In this document: positions 10,170 through 20,057 of the stretch, piece by piece
Layout of the letters: each line of letters starts with the position of its first letter
Position numbering within the stretch: position 1 is the first letter of the stretch
Position numbers and translations under genes: made by a program
Notes under the pieces: generated by a model
What the model saw: the letters and a program-made list of their open reading frames with translations, nothing else
Told to the model about the DNA's origin: nothing
Databases searched by the model: none
Assembly (NCBI GenBank): GCA_902634555.1
Contig: CACPKO010000006.1
Coordinates: 1-55,991, forward strand
Length of the DNA: 55,991 bases
Reading direction: 5' to 3'
From: Actinomycetota bacterium
GTDB taxonomy: Bacteria; Actinomycetota; Acidimicrobiia; Acidimicrobiales; MedAcidi-G1

Positions 10170-11051
10170 TCAACTTGGACCTACTAAGACCACGGTTGGT
10201 TTCACACCAGTCTTGTGGGGTTCATAGACCGCTAGAAGATTTCCTTGGAGATCAAGCACTGGCCAAGGGCCTGAACCATCATCAACTCCTAATCGTTCGC
10301 GTTTGAGAACTTTTCCATGACTAACTTCTATCGCCACTTCTTCTGCGACTCTTACTTCTTTGAAATCTCGAAGTCCAGCAGCAGCAGGAATTAGAACTGG
10401 ATTTTCAATTGGATGAGCTTCTTCTACTGTGAACGATCCAACAGAAAGTCTTCTAAGGTTTGTCAGATGTGCTCCTCCTTTTAGTATTTTTCCGAGGTCT
10501 GCTGCTAGGGACCGTATGTAAGTTCCGGTTGAACATCTAATATCGCATCGAAAAATATGAGAATGACTTGTTTCAGTTACATCAAACTGGGACACCGTCA
10601 CTGGTCGGGGCTGGCGTTCTACCTCTCGGCCTTCACGAGCGATTTCATGAAGTCGGCGGCCTTCTACTTTCAGGGCTGAAACCATTGGAGGAACTTGGTT
10701 TATGTCCCCCGTCAGTTGTGCTGCTGCTGCTTTTACTTCCTTTAAAGTCACAGAACTCATATCGTAAGTTGCTGTCACCTCGCCTGACGCATCCAAAGTA
10801 GTAGTTTCAGTACCTAAAACTATTTCACCGACGTATCGCTTGGGAAGACCAGTCAGGTATTGGAGAATTCTGGTGCATTTTCCGACACCAAGTACCAGTA
10901 CTCCAGTCGCATCTGGGTCTAAAGTTCCCGAATGTCCTACTTTTTTCGTTCCAAGAATCCCGCGACACTTAGCTACTACGTCATGGCTCGTCCATCCTGC
11001 CGGCTTATCAATAATTAGTATTCCATTGGGTTCAGTTTTGTTTTCACTCAT
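10170..11051 (-). CDS. truB: tRNA pseudouridine(55) synthase
   Basis: Makes pseudouridine 55 in the T-loop of tRNAs. Seen: the opening NGILIIDKPAGWTSHDVV, then GHSGTLDPDATGVLVLGVGK with the catalytic Asp, and SALKVEGRRLHEIAREG plus RCSTGTYIRSLAADLG. I use the ATG at 11049-11051 (293 residues, normal size). A longer frame to 11117 would overlap rbfA by over 70 nt and add an unconserved N-terminus. The chosen start overlaps the rbfA stop by 8 nt, suggesting coupling. Confidence 0.94.
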   Translation of the reverse strand: MSENKTEPNGILIIDKPAGWTSHDVVAKCRGILGTKKVGHSGTLDPDATGVLVLGVGKCTRILQYLTGLPKRYVGEIVLGTETTTLDASGEVTATYDMSSVTLKEVKAAAAQLTGDINQVPPMVSALKVEGRRLHEIAREGREVERQPRPVTVSQFDVTETSHSHIFRCDIRCSTGTYIRSLAADLGKILKGGAHLTNLRRLSVGSFTVEEAHPIENPVLIPAAAGLRDFKEVRVAEEVAIEVSHGKVLKRERLGVDDGSGPWPVLDLQGNLLAVYEPHKTGVKPTVVLVGPS

Positions 11052-11424
11052 TTGAAGGGATCTCAAGGTCTCGAAGTATCTTTTCAATACGTTCCGCTGA
11101 CCTTCCAGTTTCATCAATTATGAAATTCAGTTGTGGCACTCTTCGGAGTCGCGACTGCTTACCAATCGCGTGTTGAAATCGTTGTCTATTTTCGGTGAAG
11201 GCTTCTAAGAGGCTTTCGTCATCAGAAATCCCTGTGACATAGACTTTTGCTTTTGTGAGATCTCGATCTGTGCTGACCCCGGTGATTGCTGCAAGAGTCA
11301 AGCGTTCATCATCGATGAGTTCAATTTCTTCGGCCAATATGCGTGTTAATAATTCGTTTAACCGATCTGATCTATCGAACCTTCGAGCAGGTTTGTTATG
11401 GCGTTGAGAGTGCCGTGCCATCAC
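11044..11424 (-). CDS. rbfA: ribosome-binding factor A
   Basis: 126 residues. A small KH-like 30S maturation factor. Matches include the opening SDRLNELLTRILAEEIE, AITGVSTDRDLTKAKVYVT and RLRRVPQLNFIIDETGRSAERIEKIL. Starts GTG-ATG (either works) directly after the infB stop. It belongs to the rimP-nusA-infB-rbfA-truB-ribF cluster seen across bacteria. Confidence 0.95.
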   Translation of the reverse strand: MMARHSQRHNKPARRFDRSDRLNELLTRILAEEIELIDDERLTLAAITGVSTDRDLTKAKVYVTGISDDESLLEAFTENRQRFQHAIGKQSRLRRVPQLNFIIDETGRSAERIEKILRDLEIPSNE

Positions 11425-14049
11425 TTAGGTTCGGGGAATTTCCCGTTCGTCGTAAGTTTCTATGACATCTCCCTGTTTAAGGTCTTGAAAGTCTGAAAGT
11501 CCAATGCCACATTCAAATCCGGTCTGTACTTCCGCTACATCTTCTTTGAATCTACGAAGCGAGCTGATCTCGCCTTTCCAGATGATTGAGCCGTCGCGCA
11601 AGAAACGCACTTTTGATCCTCGAGAAATTGCGCCGTTCTGTACGTAACATCCAGCGATGCGGCCAATTCTTGGAACCGAGAAGATTTCTCTTACTTCAGC
11701 ATCTCCGGTAACTACCTCTTCGAACTCTGGAGTGAGCATCCCGACCATGGCTGCTTCAATGTCTTCTATCAGTTTGTAAATTATTTCATAAGTTCGAATT
11801 TCAACTTGCTCTGTTACTGCGAATTCTCTGGCTATTCTCTCTGGTCGTACGTTAAATCCAATAATTGTGGCATTTGTTGCTGCTGCGAGTTGAATATCGT
11901 TCTTTGTGATTCCGCCTACTCCTCGATGGACGAAAGATAAGCGGACTTCTTCTCGTTCTAATTTTCGAAGACTCTCTACTACAGCTTCAAGTGACCCATT
12001 TACATCGGCTTTTATAATCAAATTGAGATTTGCTGCTTCACCACGTTGTATCTGTTCAAATATGTCCTCAAGGCGGGCTCCTCCTGCAAGAGCGTGAGAG
12101 TCTCGACTTATATTTGTTTGCCGCTTCCAATGTTCTCGCCGTTCTGCTACACGGCCTGCGATTCGTTCATTCGGAGCAACTACAAATCCTTCTCCGGCAT
12201 CAGCAACATCTGATAATCCAAGAACTTGTACAGGAGTTGAAGGTCCGGCTTCATCAACTTGTTCTCCGAGATCATTAACCATGGCTCGTACTTTGCCCCA
12301 GGCCGCTCCAGCTACCAGCGGGTCGCCAATACGCAGTGTCCCTCGCTGAACCAGTACCGTGGCAACTGGGCCTCTTCCAATATCTAGATTAGATTCAAGA
12401 ACAACCCCCTGGGCTCGACCCTCAGGATCTGCTCTTAAGTCTTCAACTTCAGCTAGCACCTTCAAATTCTCTAAAAGATCATCAATGCCTAAATCTTGAA
12501 GTGCAGAAATCTCAATTGTGACCGTGTCTCCACCCCATGCCTCAGGTACGAGTTCGTGTTCGGCTATTTGAGTCATAGTTCGTTGAACATCAGCATTGTC
12601 GCGATCGATCTTGTTTATAGCCACGACTATGGGGACTTCTGCAGCTTTTGCGTGGCTTATTGCCTCTACGGTTTGAGGCATAACCCCATCGTCTGCTGCT
12701 ACTACTAGTACGACAATGTCAGTTGCATCCGCTCCCCTAGCTCGCATCTCAGTAAAGGCTTCGTGGCCAGGGGTATCAATGAAAGTTAATGGATGTTCTT
12801 CTAAGACAACTTGGTAAGCCCCAATATGTTGTGTGATCCCGCCAGTTTCTCCATCAGCTACATTTGCTTTTCGTATTTGATCCAGAAGTTTTGTTTTTCC
12901 ATGATCCACGTGCCCCATGACTGTGATAATGGGTGGTCGGATCGGCGCATTAGAGTCTTCGTCTTCTTCCACTACGTCCAGAAGTTTCAGAAGTTCCACT
13001 TCTTGTTCTTCTCCTAAGTCAACAAGACGTACTTCTGCGCCTATCTCTGCAGCAAACAATTCAATCATGTCGTCTGAAAGAGACTGAGTTGCTGTAACCA
13101 TTTCGCCCTGTTGCATCAAGAATCGAACGACATCTGCTGCTGTTCTATTGAGTTTAGGTCCGAGCTCTTGAGCAGTTGTAGGTCGTTCAATAACAACCTC
13201 TCCTTCTGGAACTGTCGCATCTTCAGGCGTGTAACTTGGGGCATCCAAAGGTTCAAGTTCTTCTTGAATTCGGCGGCGACGCTTTTTACCACGCGGCGGT
13301 CTTCTTCCTCCACCTGGTCCTCCGCCTGGTCCTCCACCTGGTTTTCCAGCATTTGGTGCTCCTCCTGGTCCGCCGCTGTCCGGTCGTACTCCCGCTCCCG
13401 GAACTGAATCTCGAGGTCCTCCACTTGGTGCAGGCCGGTGGGTAGTCGTGCTAGTAGGCGGAGGAGTACTTCTTCTTCCTGATGGACCCCCAGGAGATCC
13501 TGGCTGTTTACGTCCCCCTTGACCAGGTGGCGGAGGTATCGGTTTACCTGTTCTTGAGGTCGGAGGCGGAGGTATCGGTTTACCTGTAGAAGATAGAGGT
13601 GGAGTTTTTTTATCCTCCGACTCTTGGGGTGTCGTCACAGATTCAGGGCTTGGCGAAGTTTTGGAGTTCTCTTCTTTTGCTGGACTTTTGGAAGATGCCG
13701 AAGGCCTCTTATTTTCAGTAGTAGAAGTTACTTCAGGTTTTTTAGCCGCAGGTTTTTCGTCCGCTGGCTTTTCCTCTGCCGGTTTCTTAGCAGCTGGCTT
13801 TTCCTCTGCCGGTTTCTTAGCAGCTGGCTTTTTCTCTGCCGGTTTCTTAGCAACTGGCTTTTTCTCTTTTACCTCAGTGGCTAATCCTTCTCTTATTGCT
13901 TTACGGCGTACGCGATCTGCCTGGGGTTCAGGCATCCCAGAGGAGTGCCCTTTAACTCCGATGCCTAAGGTCCCGCAGAGATCAATGACCTGCGCATTAG
14001 TCATCCCTAGCTCTCGCGCTAGTTCATAAACACGAATATTGTTTGCCAC
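11425..14049 (-). CDS. infB: translation initiation factor IF-2
   Basis: GTPase that positions initiator tRNA on the ribosome. 874 residues from a GTG start. Order: a small N-terminal IF2N domain ([20 protein letters not shown], 6-25); a Lys/Ala/Pro repeat (about 61-105); a Pro/Gly-rich linker to about 255; a basic patch (GKKRRRR); a second IF2N domain; then the GTPase with G1 GHVDHGKT (379-386), DTPGHEAF and NKID; then the beta-barrel and C-terminal domains. The N-terminal third is low complexity, as in many actinobacteria, and contains tandem 30-bp DNA repeats. Confidence 0.97.
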   Translation of the reverse strand: MANNIRVYELARELGMTNAQVIDLCGTLGIGVKGHSSGMPEPQADRVRRKAIREGLATEVKEKKPVAKKPAEKKPAAKKPAEEKPAAKKPAEEKPADEKPAAKKPEVTSTTENKRPSASSKSPAKEENSKTSPSPESVTTPQESEDKKTPPLSSTGKPIPPPPTSRTGKPIPPPPGQGGRKQPGSPGGPSGRRSTPPPTSTTTHRPAPSGGPRDSVPGAGVRPDSGGPGGAPNAGKPGGGPGGGPGGGRRPPRGKKRRRRIQEELEPLDAPSYTPEDATVPEGEVVIERPTTAQELGPKLNRTAADVVRFLMQQGEMVTATQSLSDDMIELFAAEIGAEVRLVDLGEEQEVELLKLLDVVEEDEDSNAPIRPPIITVMGHVDHGKTKLLDQIRKANVADGETGGITQHIGAYQVVLEEHPLTFIDTPGHEAFTEMRARGADATDIVVLVVAADDGVMPQTVEAISHAKAAEVPIVVAINKIDRDNADVQRTMTQIAEHELVPEAWGGDTVTIEISALQDLGIDDLLENLKVLAEVEDLRADPEGRAQGVVLESNLDIGRGPVATVLVQRGTLRIGDPLVAGAAWGKVRAMVNDLGEQVDEAGPSTPVQVLGLSDVADAGEGFVVAPNERIAGRVAERREHWKRQTNISRDSHALAGGARLEDIFEQIQRGEAANLNLIIKADVNGSLEAVVESLRKLEREEVRLSFVHRGVGGITKNDIQLAAATNATIIGFNVRPERIAREFAVTEQVEIRTYEIIYKLIEDIEAAMVGMLTPEFEEVVTGDAEVREIFSVPRIGRIAGCYVQNGAISRGSKVRFLRDGSIIWKGEISSLRRFKEDVAEVQTGFECGIGLSDFQDLKQGDVIETYDEREIPRT
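13771..13860. repeat. three tandem 30-bp repeats inside infB
   Basis: Units 13771-13800 and 13801-13830 are identical; 13831-13860 differs at two bases. Each encodes ten residues of the Lys/Ala/Pro-rich N-terminal linker of IF-2, so copy-number change keeps the frame. A diverged partial unit precedes them at about 13741-13770. Confidence 0.9.
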
Positions 14050-14207
14050 TTGGTATTTAATTCTTTCTTTTGATGGCTAAAGATGCCACGAACTGACACT
14101 ATCGGAATCCATGGTCCATCCCCCGCTTTATGGGGTGTTCTTAACTCTTTTAACAAGTAAGTTTTTACTTCACCAAGAAAGCACGAAGCAAAACTAAACG
14201 TAAGGGA
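14050..14207 (-). other. nusA-infB intergenic spacer, no ylxR gene
   Basis: 158 nt on the minus strand between the nusA stop and infB start. No open frame resembling YlxR or an L7Ae-like protein, which often lie here in other bacteria. A short inverted repeat CCCC/GGGG near 14120-14134 is the only structure I see; it has no T-run. Confidence 0.45.
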
Positions 14208-15458
14208 CTAACTCGGCTCTTCAGATTCTTCTTCTGCTTCGGCTGGAGAGGTTTCTGAACCCTCAAGAATTGGATCTTCCTCTGAAGAGTCTTCCTCTGA
14301 AATAGAGGTTGGGTCTAGTTCTATATTTTCTTGATCCATCACCTCTTCTTCGAGAGTTGAAGCTTCATTCCACTGGTCTAAAGAAACTTCTGGGCCACCC
14401 TCTGCTGGTTTCCAAACTTGCTCTCCTGTTTCTTCATCAATCACCCATTCACCTTCTGCCCAATCCACTTGGGCATAAGCAGCTTCTTCCGCTACCTGGG
14501 TTTCACTCTTGATATCAATTCTCCAGCCGGTCATTCGTGCTGCAAGGCGAGCATTTTGACCTTCTTTCCCAATAGCTAAAGAAAGCTGATAATCGGGAAC
14601 TACAACAATCGCAGATCCTGCTTCTTCGTCAACTATGACTTCGTTTACCTTTGCAGGTGAAAGAGCTTTCATCACAAAATCTTTAGGATCTTCAGAGAAT
14701 GGGACTATGTCTATCTTCTCGCCACGAAGTTCATTTACGACCATACGAACGCGAGCTCCTCTTGCCCCGACACAGGCGCCAACGGGGTCAACTTGCGGGT
14801 CGTTTGATCCAACAGCAATTTTTGTTCGATGTCCTGGCTCCCTAGCGCAAGATTTAATTTCAACTACTCCATCCGCTATCTCCGGCACCTCTAATTCGAA
14901 TAGACGTTTGATTAGTCCTGGATGAGTGCGGCTAACCACGATTTGTGGTCCTTTCGCTGTCTTCCTAACTTCCACTATGTACGCCTTTAAGCGGGCATTC
15001 GCTTCCGGACGTTCAAACGGCACTTGCTCCGCTTGTGGTAGAAGTGCCTCCACCCGGCCAAGGTCAAGAAGGGTATATCTAGCATCACTTTGTTGGATAA
15101 TTCCCGTGACAATGTCTCCTTCGCGTCCTGCGTATTCTTCGTATTTAAGGTCTCGCTCAGCTTCTCGTATTCTCTGACTCATTACTTGCCGAGCAGTCTG
15201 TGCCGCTATTCTGCCGAAATTTTCAGGCGTAACATCTCTTTCTAGTCCGACTGGTTCTCCCTCTTCATCTATGTCTTGGGCAAGAACTCGGATATCCATT
15301 GTTTCGAAATCTATGGTTACCCACGAAAAATCTTCAGCACCAGGCATCCGACGATAAGCGGACTCTAAAGCATCAGCTAGAGCCCCTAATAAAGCTTCTA
15401 TTGAAATACCTCGATCGTCAGCTAACGCTCGGAAGGCTTCTTTCATGTCAATACTCAT
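14208..15458 (-). CDS. nusA: transcription termination/antitermination factor NusA
   Basis: Binds RNA polymerase and nascent RNA to control pausing and termination. 416 residues: N-terminal polymerase-binding domain, S1 domain (GDIVTGIIQQSDARYTLLDL), and two KH domains (PVGACVGARGARVRMVVNEL; LSLAIGKEGQNARLAARMTG). From about residue 345 comes a strongly acidic tail rich in Glu/Ser. The ATG (15456-15458) overlaps the rimP stop by one base (TAATG). Confidence 0.96.
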   Translation of the reverse strand: MSIDMKEAFRALADDRGISIEALLGALADALESAYRRMPGAEDFSWVTIDFETMDIRVLAQDIDEEGEPVGLERDVTPENFGRIAAQTARQVMSQRIREAERDLKYEEYAGREGDIVTGIIQQSDARYTLLDLGRVEALLPQAEQVPFERPEANARLKAYIVEVRKTAKGPQIVVSRTHPGLIKRLFELEVPEIADGVVEIKSCAREPGHRTKIAVGSNDPQVDPVGACVGARGARVRMVVNELRGEKIDIVPFSEDPKDFVMKALSPAKVNEVIVDEEAGSAIVVVPDYQLSLAIGKEGQNARLAARMTGWRIDIKSETQVAEEAAYAQVDWAEGEWVIDEETGEQVWKPAEGGPEVSLDQWNEASTLEEEVMDQENIELDPTSISEEDSSEEDPILEGSETSPAEAEEESEEPS

Positions 15459-15979
15459 TATTTTGTTCTACTTCCACTATGGGGACTGCTACCCACTTGA
15501 GTCTCATTATTTTGTTGATCTGCACTCAAACTACTTGACCAGTCAAAAACAGTACGGGCTTTCAGTATCTCGCCATAACTCAGAGTTCGAGATTTCTCGC
15601 CGTCAACAAGGATTGATATCTCCTTATCATCTGCTTTCTCTAGCTGTCCCGTGACTCGTCTATCACCCTCTATACCCGGCTGAGTTTTAAGAGTTATATT
15701 TGAGCCAAGAGCTCTAAAAAAGTGTTCAGGTTTCTTTAACGAGCGTTCTAAACCGGGGCTGCTTATTTCTATTGTGTATGCGCCTGATATTGGGTCTTCA
15801 TGATCAAAAGCTCGAGATACCTCACGAGTCAAAGGAGTAATATGATCCATTCCGATACCTTCTGGACGGTCAACCGTGAGACGGACCACCCCGCCTGCAT
15901 ACTCAACATCAACTAACTCTACGTCTAAACGGTCACACAGGGGAGACACCAAAGATTCAATTTTGTCAATCAAATTCAT
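15458..15979 (-). CDS. rimP: ribosome maturation factor RimP
   Basis: 30S assembly factor, first gene of the nusA-infB operon. Matches include DRLDVELVDVEYAGGVVRLTV, DPISGAYTIEISSPGLERSL and the SM-like C-terminal domain. I chose the ATG at 15977-15979 (173 residues), with GGGGA about 6 nt upstream. An in-frame TTG at 15989-15991 would add four residues with no ribosome site. An intrinsic terminator 50-80 nt upstream separates it from ispG, so a promoter must lie at about 15980-16030. Confidence 0.93.
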   Translation of the reverse strand: MNLIDKIESLVSPLCDRLDVELVDVEYAGGVVRLTVDRPEGIGMDHITPLTREVSRAFDHEDPISGAYTIEISSPGLERSLKKPEHFFRALGSNITLKTQPGIEGDRRVTGQLEKADDKEISILVDGEKSRTLSYGEILKARTVFDWSSSLSADQQNNETQVGSSPHSGSRTK

Positions 15980-16024
15980 AGATTTCCCCAACTTGTAGTT
16001 TTACGCTCTTTAGCAATTCACGCT

Positions 16025-16060
16025 CAGTAAAAACGAAAGGCGTGGGCTAAGCCCACGCCT
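16025..16060 (-). terminator. intrinsic terminator after the dxr-rseP-ispG operon
   Basis: GC-rich hairpin with arms 16038-16046 and 16052-16060 (AGGCGTGGG/CCCACGCCT, 5-nt loop). The inner bases are also self-complementary. On the minus strand it is followed at once by TTTCGTTTTTACT. This is a textbook rho-independent terminator between ispG and rimP. Confidence 0.9.
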
Positions 16061-16183
16061 CGTCGCAAATACTGCACGATGCATGCAATATTTAATCATA
16101 CCGGACTATTAAGTACTCTGCAGTTTGTATTTATGTCAACTAAACAAAAAATGCACGCAACCTAGAAAATAACCCTTGAAGCC

Positions 16184-17413
16184 TTACCCATCTATATGTT
16201 TTTTTATCATTTCGATTCGAGTACCAGAATCATTAGCGTCTTCGCCTTGTTCCGCTAAAAGTCTCTCACGATCGCGAGCTGCTTCTCGTTCTGCTCTTTG
16301 AACATCTACACGAGCCAAGGCTGCTTCGGCTCCATTTTCCATAATGAAATCTGCCCACTCCACCAAAGTGTCAACCATTTCATCTTCGGGAACCACTAAA
16401 GCGTTCTTTCCTTTAATAAACAGATGGCCTCTCTTATTTCCCGCAGCTATACCGAGATCGGCATCTCGAGCTTCACCTGGTCCATTCACCACACATCCCA
16501 TAACAGCTACCTGAAGAGGAATTTCTCGCTCCGCAAAAGCCTCCATTGCTTGTTCTGCAACAGATACGACATCAATTTCTGCGCGTCCACAACTAGGACA
16601 TGCTATTAAATCTACGTTTTTACGCTCGCGCAGTCCGAGTGACTCAAGTAAGAACCGGCCGGCTTTTGCTTCTTCAACTGGGTCAGCCGTTAATGAATAC
16701 CTGATCGTGTCTCCAATTCCCTCAGCTAACAAGGTAGCTATCCCTGCAGTTGATTTAATTAGCCCGCCAGGTAAAGGACCAGCTTCGGTTACCCCAAGAT
16801 GTAAGGGATATTCGGTTACTTCCGCTAACTGTCGATAAGCATCAATCATTAAAGGAACGCTTGAGGCCTTAACGGATATTTTAATTAAATCAAAACCTAC
16901 CTCTGAGAAGTAACCGATCTCCTCTAAAGCAGATTCAACCATTGCTTCTGGAGTAACAACGTTGCCGTACTTGGCATAAAGGTCAGGATGCAATGATCCT
17001 CCGTTGACCCCTATTCGAATTGGAACACCCCGGTCTCTAGCTTCACTTGCCACCGTTTTTATATGTTCAGGTTTACGAATATTGCCGGGGTTGAGACGTA
17101 AACAATCAACTCCGGCTTCTAACGCGGCTAAAGCCATCCGATATTGATGATGAATATCTGCAACTATCGGCACAGGAGATCGGGGAACAATCTGAGCCAA
17201 ACCTTCTGCAGCTTCAGGCTCATTACAAGTGCAACGCACAATATCTGCACCAGCTAAAGCTAAATCATAAATTTGTTGCAAAGTCGCTTCATGATCAGCT
17301 GTACGAGTAACCGTCATTGACTGCACGCTGATAGGAGTTCCTCCTCCTACAGGTACGTCCCCTACCATTACCTGTTTAGTTAGGCGTCGGGGAAATGTTG
17401 CTTGAACCTCCAT
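16184..17413 (-). CDS. ispG: 4-hydroxy-3-methylbut-2-enyl diphosphate synthase
   Basis: Penultimate step of the MEP isoprenoid pathway; an iron-sulfur enzyme. 409 residues with VGGGTPISVQSMTVTRTAD near the N-terminus, RLNPGNI, the SVKAS segment, and the cluster cysteines in ACPSCGR and VMGCVVNGPGEA. The C-terminal ~40 residues (from about 370) are a charged extension beyond the family core. Third gene of dxr-rseP-ispG, ending at a strong terminator. The ATG is at 17411-17413, 43 nt after rseP. Confidence 0.96.
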   Translation of the reverse strand: MEVQATFPRRLTKQVMVGDVPVGGGTPISVQSMTVTRTADHEATLQQIYDLALAGADIVRCTCNEPEAAEGLAQIVPRSPVPIVADIHHQYRMALAALEAGVDCLRLNPGNIRKPEHIKTVASEARDRGVPIRIGVNGGSLHPDLYAKYGNVVTPEAMVESALEEIGYFSEVGFDLIKISVKASSVPLMIDAYRQLAEVTEYPLHLGVTEAGPLPGGLIKSTAGIATLLAEGIGDTIRYSLTADPVEEAKAGRFLLESLGLRERKNVDLIACPSCGRAEIDVVSVAEQAMEAFAEREIPLQVAVMGCVVNGPGEARDADLGIAAGNKRGHLFIKGKNALVVPEDEMVDTLVEWADFIMENGAEAALARVDVQRAEREAARDRERLLAEQGEDANDSGTRIEMIKKHIDG

Positions 17414-17456
17414 ATACCGGAGGCTACAGGAAGTAAGCGGCTAGGCCAGACGAAAC

Positions 17457-18872
17457 TTAACCAAAATCGGGAAGATCGACGATGTCTCTAAAGAGAGCCA
17501 CCAAGGTCAAAGAGATTAGGAACAATAAAACAAGCCACGTTAAAGGAACCAGTTTTGAGACATCTGCGCGATATTCTCGTCCTCGAAATGAGCGCAAACG
17601 TTCATAAGTCGCAATTACTACATGCCCTCCATCAAATGGAAGAAGCGGAATGAGGTTGAATACGGCCACAAACACATTTATTAGGACAAGAAACCAGATG
17701 AAGTTGTATGCCCCAGATTCGTAGAGGCTGCTTCCTAATCGAGCAACACCATAAATAGACAGGAGACGATTTTCATCTTCGGATGAGACTCCTGCACTAA
17801 CCGCCGCATTAGAGCTTCCGCCATCTACTGCGCCCTCAAAAAAGTTGGCTATTCCCCCGGGCGTAAAGAATTGAGCAATCGCTTGAGCCGAAGTTCCTAT
17901 CAACTCAATAGTTTCAGTTGCCGACTCCTTGACAGAAGGGCCGAACCCAAGGGTTTCAAGAGAAGAACGGGCAGCCACGCCAAAGAACCCTTGGACTGCG
18001 ATTTGCCTAGGAGGAAGCGGAGTAAAAGCTTTGACGCTCTGAACCGTTCTTGTATCGCCATCAGGTTTCTCTATTTCTAGAAGAAACGAATCATGGGTAG
18101 ATGCTTCAGATACGACCTCTTGCCATGTTGAAACTTCCTGCCTATTGATAGAAAGTATCTGATCGCCCTCTTGTACGCCAGGAAATGCTGCTGCCCCTAC
18201 TGACGTCAAACGTTCACCTACTTGAGTTGCAGCCACCTCAGTTGAACCATTCCTGCTAATTTCTATTGGCACAATCTGCCCTGTTGATCTACGTACAACT
18301 TCTCCGAATTGATCAAAATTACTGACATCTACTCCGTTCACTGTCAAAATTTGATCACCTTCTAATACCCCGGTAGCTTCGGCCGCTGAACCTTCCACTA
18401 CTGAGCCGACTTCCCATGCATCAGGCGATGGGCTTCCGATTGATGAGAAGAGAAAAAAGAGTAAGACAAAAGCAAGCACAAATTGCATACCTGATCCCGC
18501 TAAGGAGACCGCAAGACGTTTTGGAAAACTTTGAGCACGATACGAACGAGATTCATCTTCCGGATCTACTTCTTCGAGATTTGACATGCCAATAATTCGA
18601 ACATACGCACCGGCGGGAATCGCTTTAATTCCGTACTCAGTTTCTCCCCTTTTAACTGACCAAAGGCGCGGCCCGAACCCTATGAAATACTCAGTCACTT
18701 TCATCCCAGACAAACGTGCAATCAATAAATGTCCAAGTTCGTGGAGCGCAAGCATCCCAACAAAGGCAAGCACTACTGCAATCATTGACACCCCCCCGGC
18801 TTGAACAAGGACTACGCCGAAGAAAAGGAGCGCTATCAGCCTGACTGTTTCTGGTCGTTCAAGTTTTTTCAT
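17457..18872 (-). CDS. rseP: site-2 protease, RseP/Rip1 family
   Basis: Membrane-embedded zinc protease that cuts within transmembrane segments, typically of anti-sigma factors. 471 residues. The zinc motif HELGH is at 44-48 in a hydrophobic helix, with an additional hydrophobic stretch before it (about 11-27). FGPRLWSVKRGETEYGIKAI follows. Two PDZ-like repeats are in the periplasmic region (GVLEGDQILTVNGVDVSNF; GVQEGDQILSINRQEVSTW). The third zinc ligand lies in NLIPLLPFDGGH, followed by a last helix. The start overlaps dxr by 4 nt (ATGA). The usual dxr-rseP-ispG order. The substrate is not visible here. Confidence 0.94.
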   Translation of the reverse strand: MKKLERPETVRLIALLFFGVVLVQAGGVSMIAVVLAFVGMLALHELGHLLIARLSGMKVTEYFIGFGPRLWSVKRGETEYGIKAIPAGAYVRIIGMSNLEEVDPEDESRSYRAQSFPKRLAVSLAGSGMQFVLAFVLLFFLFSSIGSPSPDAWEVGSVVEGSAAEATGVLEGDQILTVNGVDVSNFDQFGEVVRRSTGQIVPIEISRNGSTEVAATQVGERLTSVGAAAFPGVQEGDQILSINRQEVSTWQEVVSEASTHDSFLLEIEKPDGDTRTVQSVKAFTPLPPRQIAVQGFFGVAARSSLETLGFGPSVKESATETIELIGTSAQAIAQFFTPGGIANFFEGAVDGGSSNAAVSAGVSSEDENRLLSIYGVARLGSSLYESGAYNFIWFLVLINVFVAVFNLIPLLPFDGGHVVIATYERLRSFRGREYRADVSKLVPLTWLVLLFLISLTLVALFRDIVDLPDFG

Positions 18873-20023
18873 GTCTTTTTCGAAATCAAATCAGAGGTGA
18901 CTCTCCGGGATTCTTCATCGACAGCCAAAATGTCTTCTATTTTGGTCGCTTTTCCCCCTGGCCAGATATTTAATATTTCTTCTAGAACTTCAGATATCCC
19001 AATCCAAGAAAGTTTGTTTTCGAGAAATGACGCGACTGCTACTTCGTTAGCTGCATTTAGCCAAGCTGGCGCTGTTTCCCCCATTTTACCGGCAGCAAAT
19101 GCTAGATCTAAACAACGAAATGCTTCCCGGTCCGGTAGTTCAAAGTCAAGACGATTTAATTGAGCCCACTCAATTTCACCAAATGGAACTTCTAGGCGAT
19201 CAGGATAAGCCAACGCGTAACCAATGCAAAGACGCATATCTGGTAGAGAAAGTTGAGCGATGGTTGCTCCATCTGAGAAGGTAACCATGGAGTGAATAAT
19301 GGACTGTGGATGCACTACTACCTCTATGTCGTTGTAATCCGTTCCAAATAATTCATGCGCCTCTATTACTTCTAAGCCTTTATTCATGAGCGTTGAAGAA
19401 TCGACTGTTATTTTTGGACCCATAGACCAAGTGGGATGATCTAGAGCTTCTTCAACTCCGATGCTTGAAAGTTGATCTAATTTTCTACCTCGAAATGGTC
19501 CTCCCGAAGCAGTGAGAACTATTTTCTTTATTCTTCTTTCGGCCACATTGGCTCTTAAGCATTGATGAATGGCGCAATGCTCGCTGTCTACTGGCAACAA
19601 CTCTGCTCCAGGGGTAGTTCTCACTCGTTGAACGACTGGGCCAGCAGCAATCAAAGACTCTTTGTTTGCTAATCCAAGGCGATTTCCTGCTTGTAAAACA
19701 GCCATAGTGATGGGTAATCCTGCGAATCCTACGACACCGTTAATGGCGATATCGCCCATTACTGCTGCTTCTGATAGAGCGCTAGGGCCCGCAAGCACCT
19801 CTATCTCTGCCGGTAACCGAGCTACTAGGTCTGAGGCCAATTCAGGGTCTTCTATTGCCACAACTTTAGGTCGGAACTTTATTGCTTGTTCGGCAAGTTT
19901 TTCTACCGATTGTGCGGCTCCAAGTGAGATGATTTCATAGTCGTCTGAGCAGGAATCAATAATCTCGAGGGTTTGTGTGCCAATTGAACCTGTTGAACCA
20001 AGAACTGAAACTTTGGTGGTCAT
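18869..20023 (-). CDS. dxr: 1-deoxy-D-xylulose 5-phosphate reductoisomerase
   Basis: Second step of the MEP isoprenoid pathway, NADPH dependent. 384 residues: VLGSTGSIGTQTLEII (7-22) for the nucleotide, then LANKESLI, LPVDSEHCAIHQCL with the metal and substrate residues, TASGGPFRG, and HPTWSMGPKITVDSSTLMNKG. The gene precedes rseP with a 4-nt overlap and follows cdsA by 34 nt. With ispG it supplies isoprenoid precursors for quinones and lipid carriers. Confidence 0.97.
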   Translation of the reverse strand: MTTKVSVLGSTGSIGTQTLEIIDSCSDDYEIISLGAAQSVEKLAEQAIKFRPKVVAIEDPELASDLVARLPAEIEVLAGPSALSEAAVMGDIAINGVVGFAGLPITMAVLQAGNRLGLANKESLIAAGPVVQRVRTTPGAELLPVDSEHCAIHQCLRANVAERRIKKIVLTASGGPFRGRKLDQLSSIGVEEALDHPTWSMGPKITVDSSTLMNKGLEVIEAHELFGTDYNDIEVVVHPQSIIHSMVTFSDGATIAQLSLPDMRLCIGYALAYPDRLEVPFGEIEWAQLNRLDFELPDREAFRCLDLAFAAGKMGETAPAWLNAANEVAVASFLENKLSWIGISEVLEEILNIWPGGKATKIEDILAVDEESRRVTSDLISKKT

Positions 20024-20057
20024 GAAAGGAGAATACCACCGGTTAAGTGAAGTTTAC

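Noticed and set aside
13116-13424. Minus-strand frame of 102 codons inside infB
   Set aside because: Out-of-frame reading of the Pro/Gly-rich linker of IF-2, same strand but different frame, no conserved features.
13735-13870. Possible CRISPR-like array
   Set aside because: The 30-bp repeats are contiguous without spacers and code in frame for the IF-2 linker.
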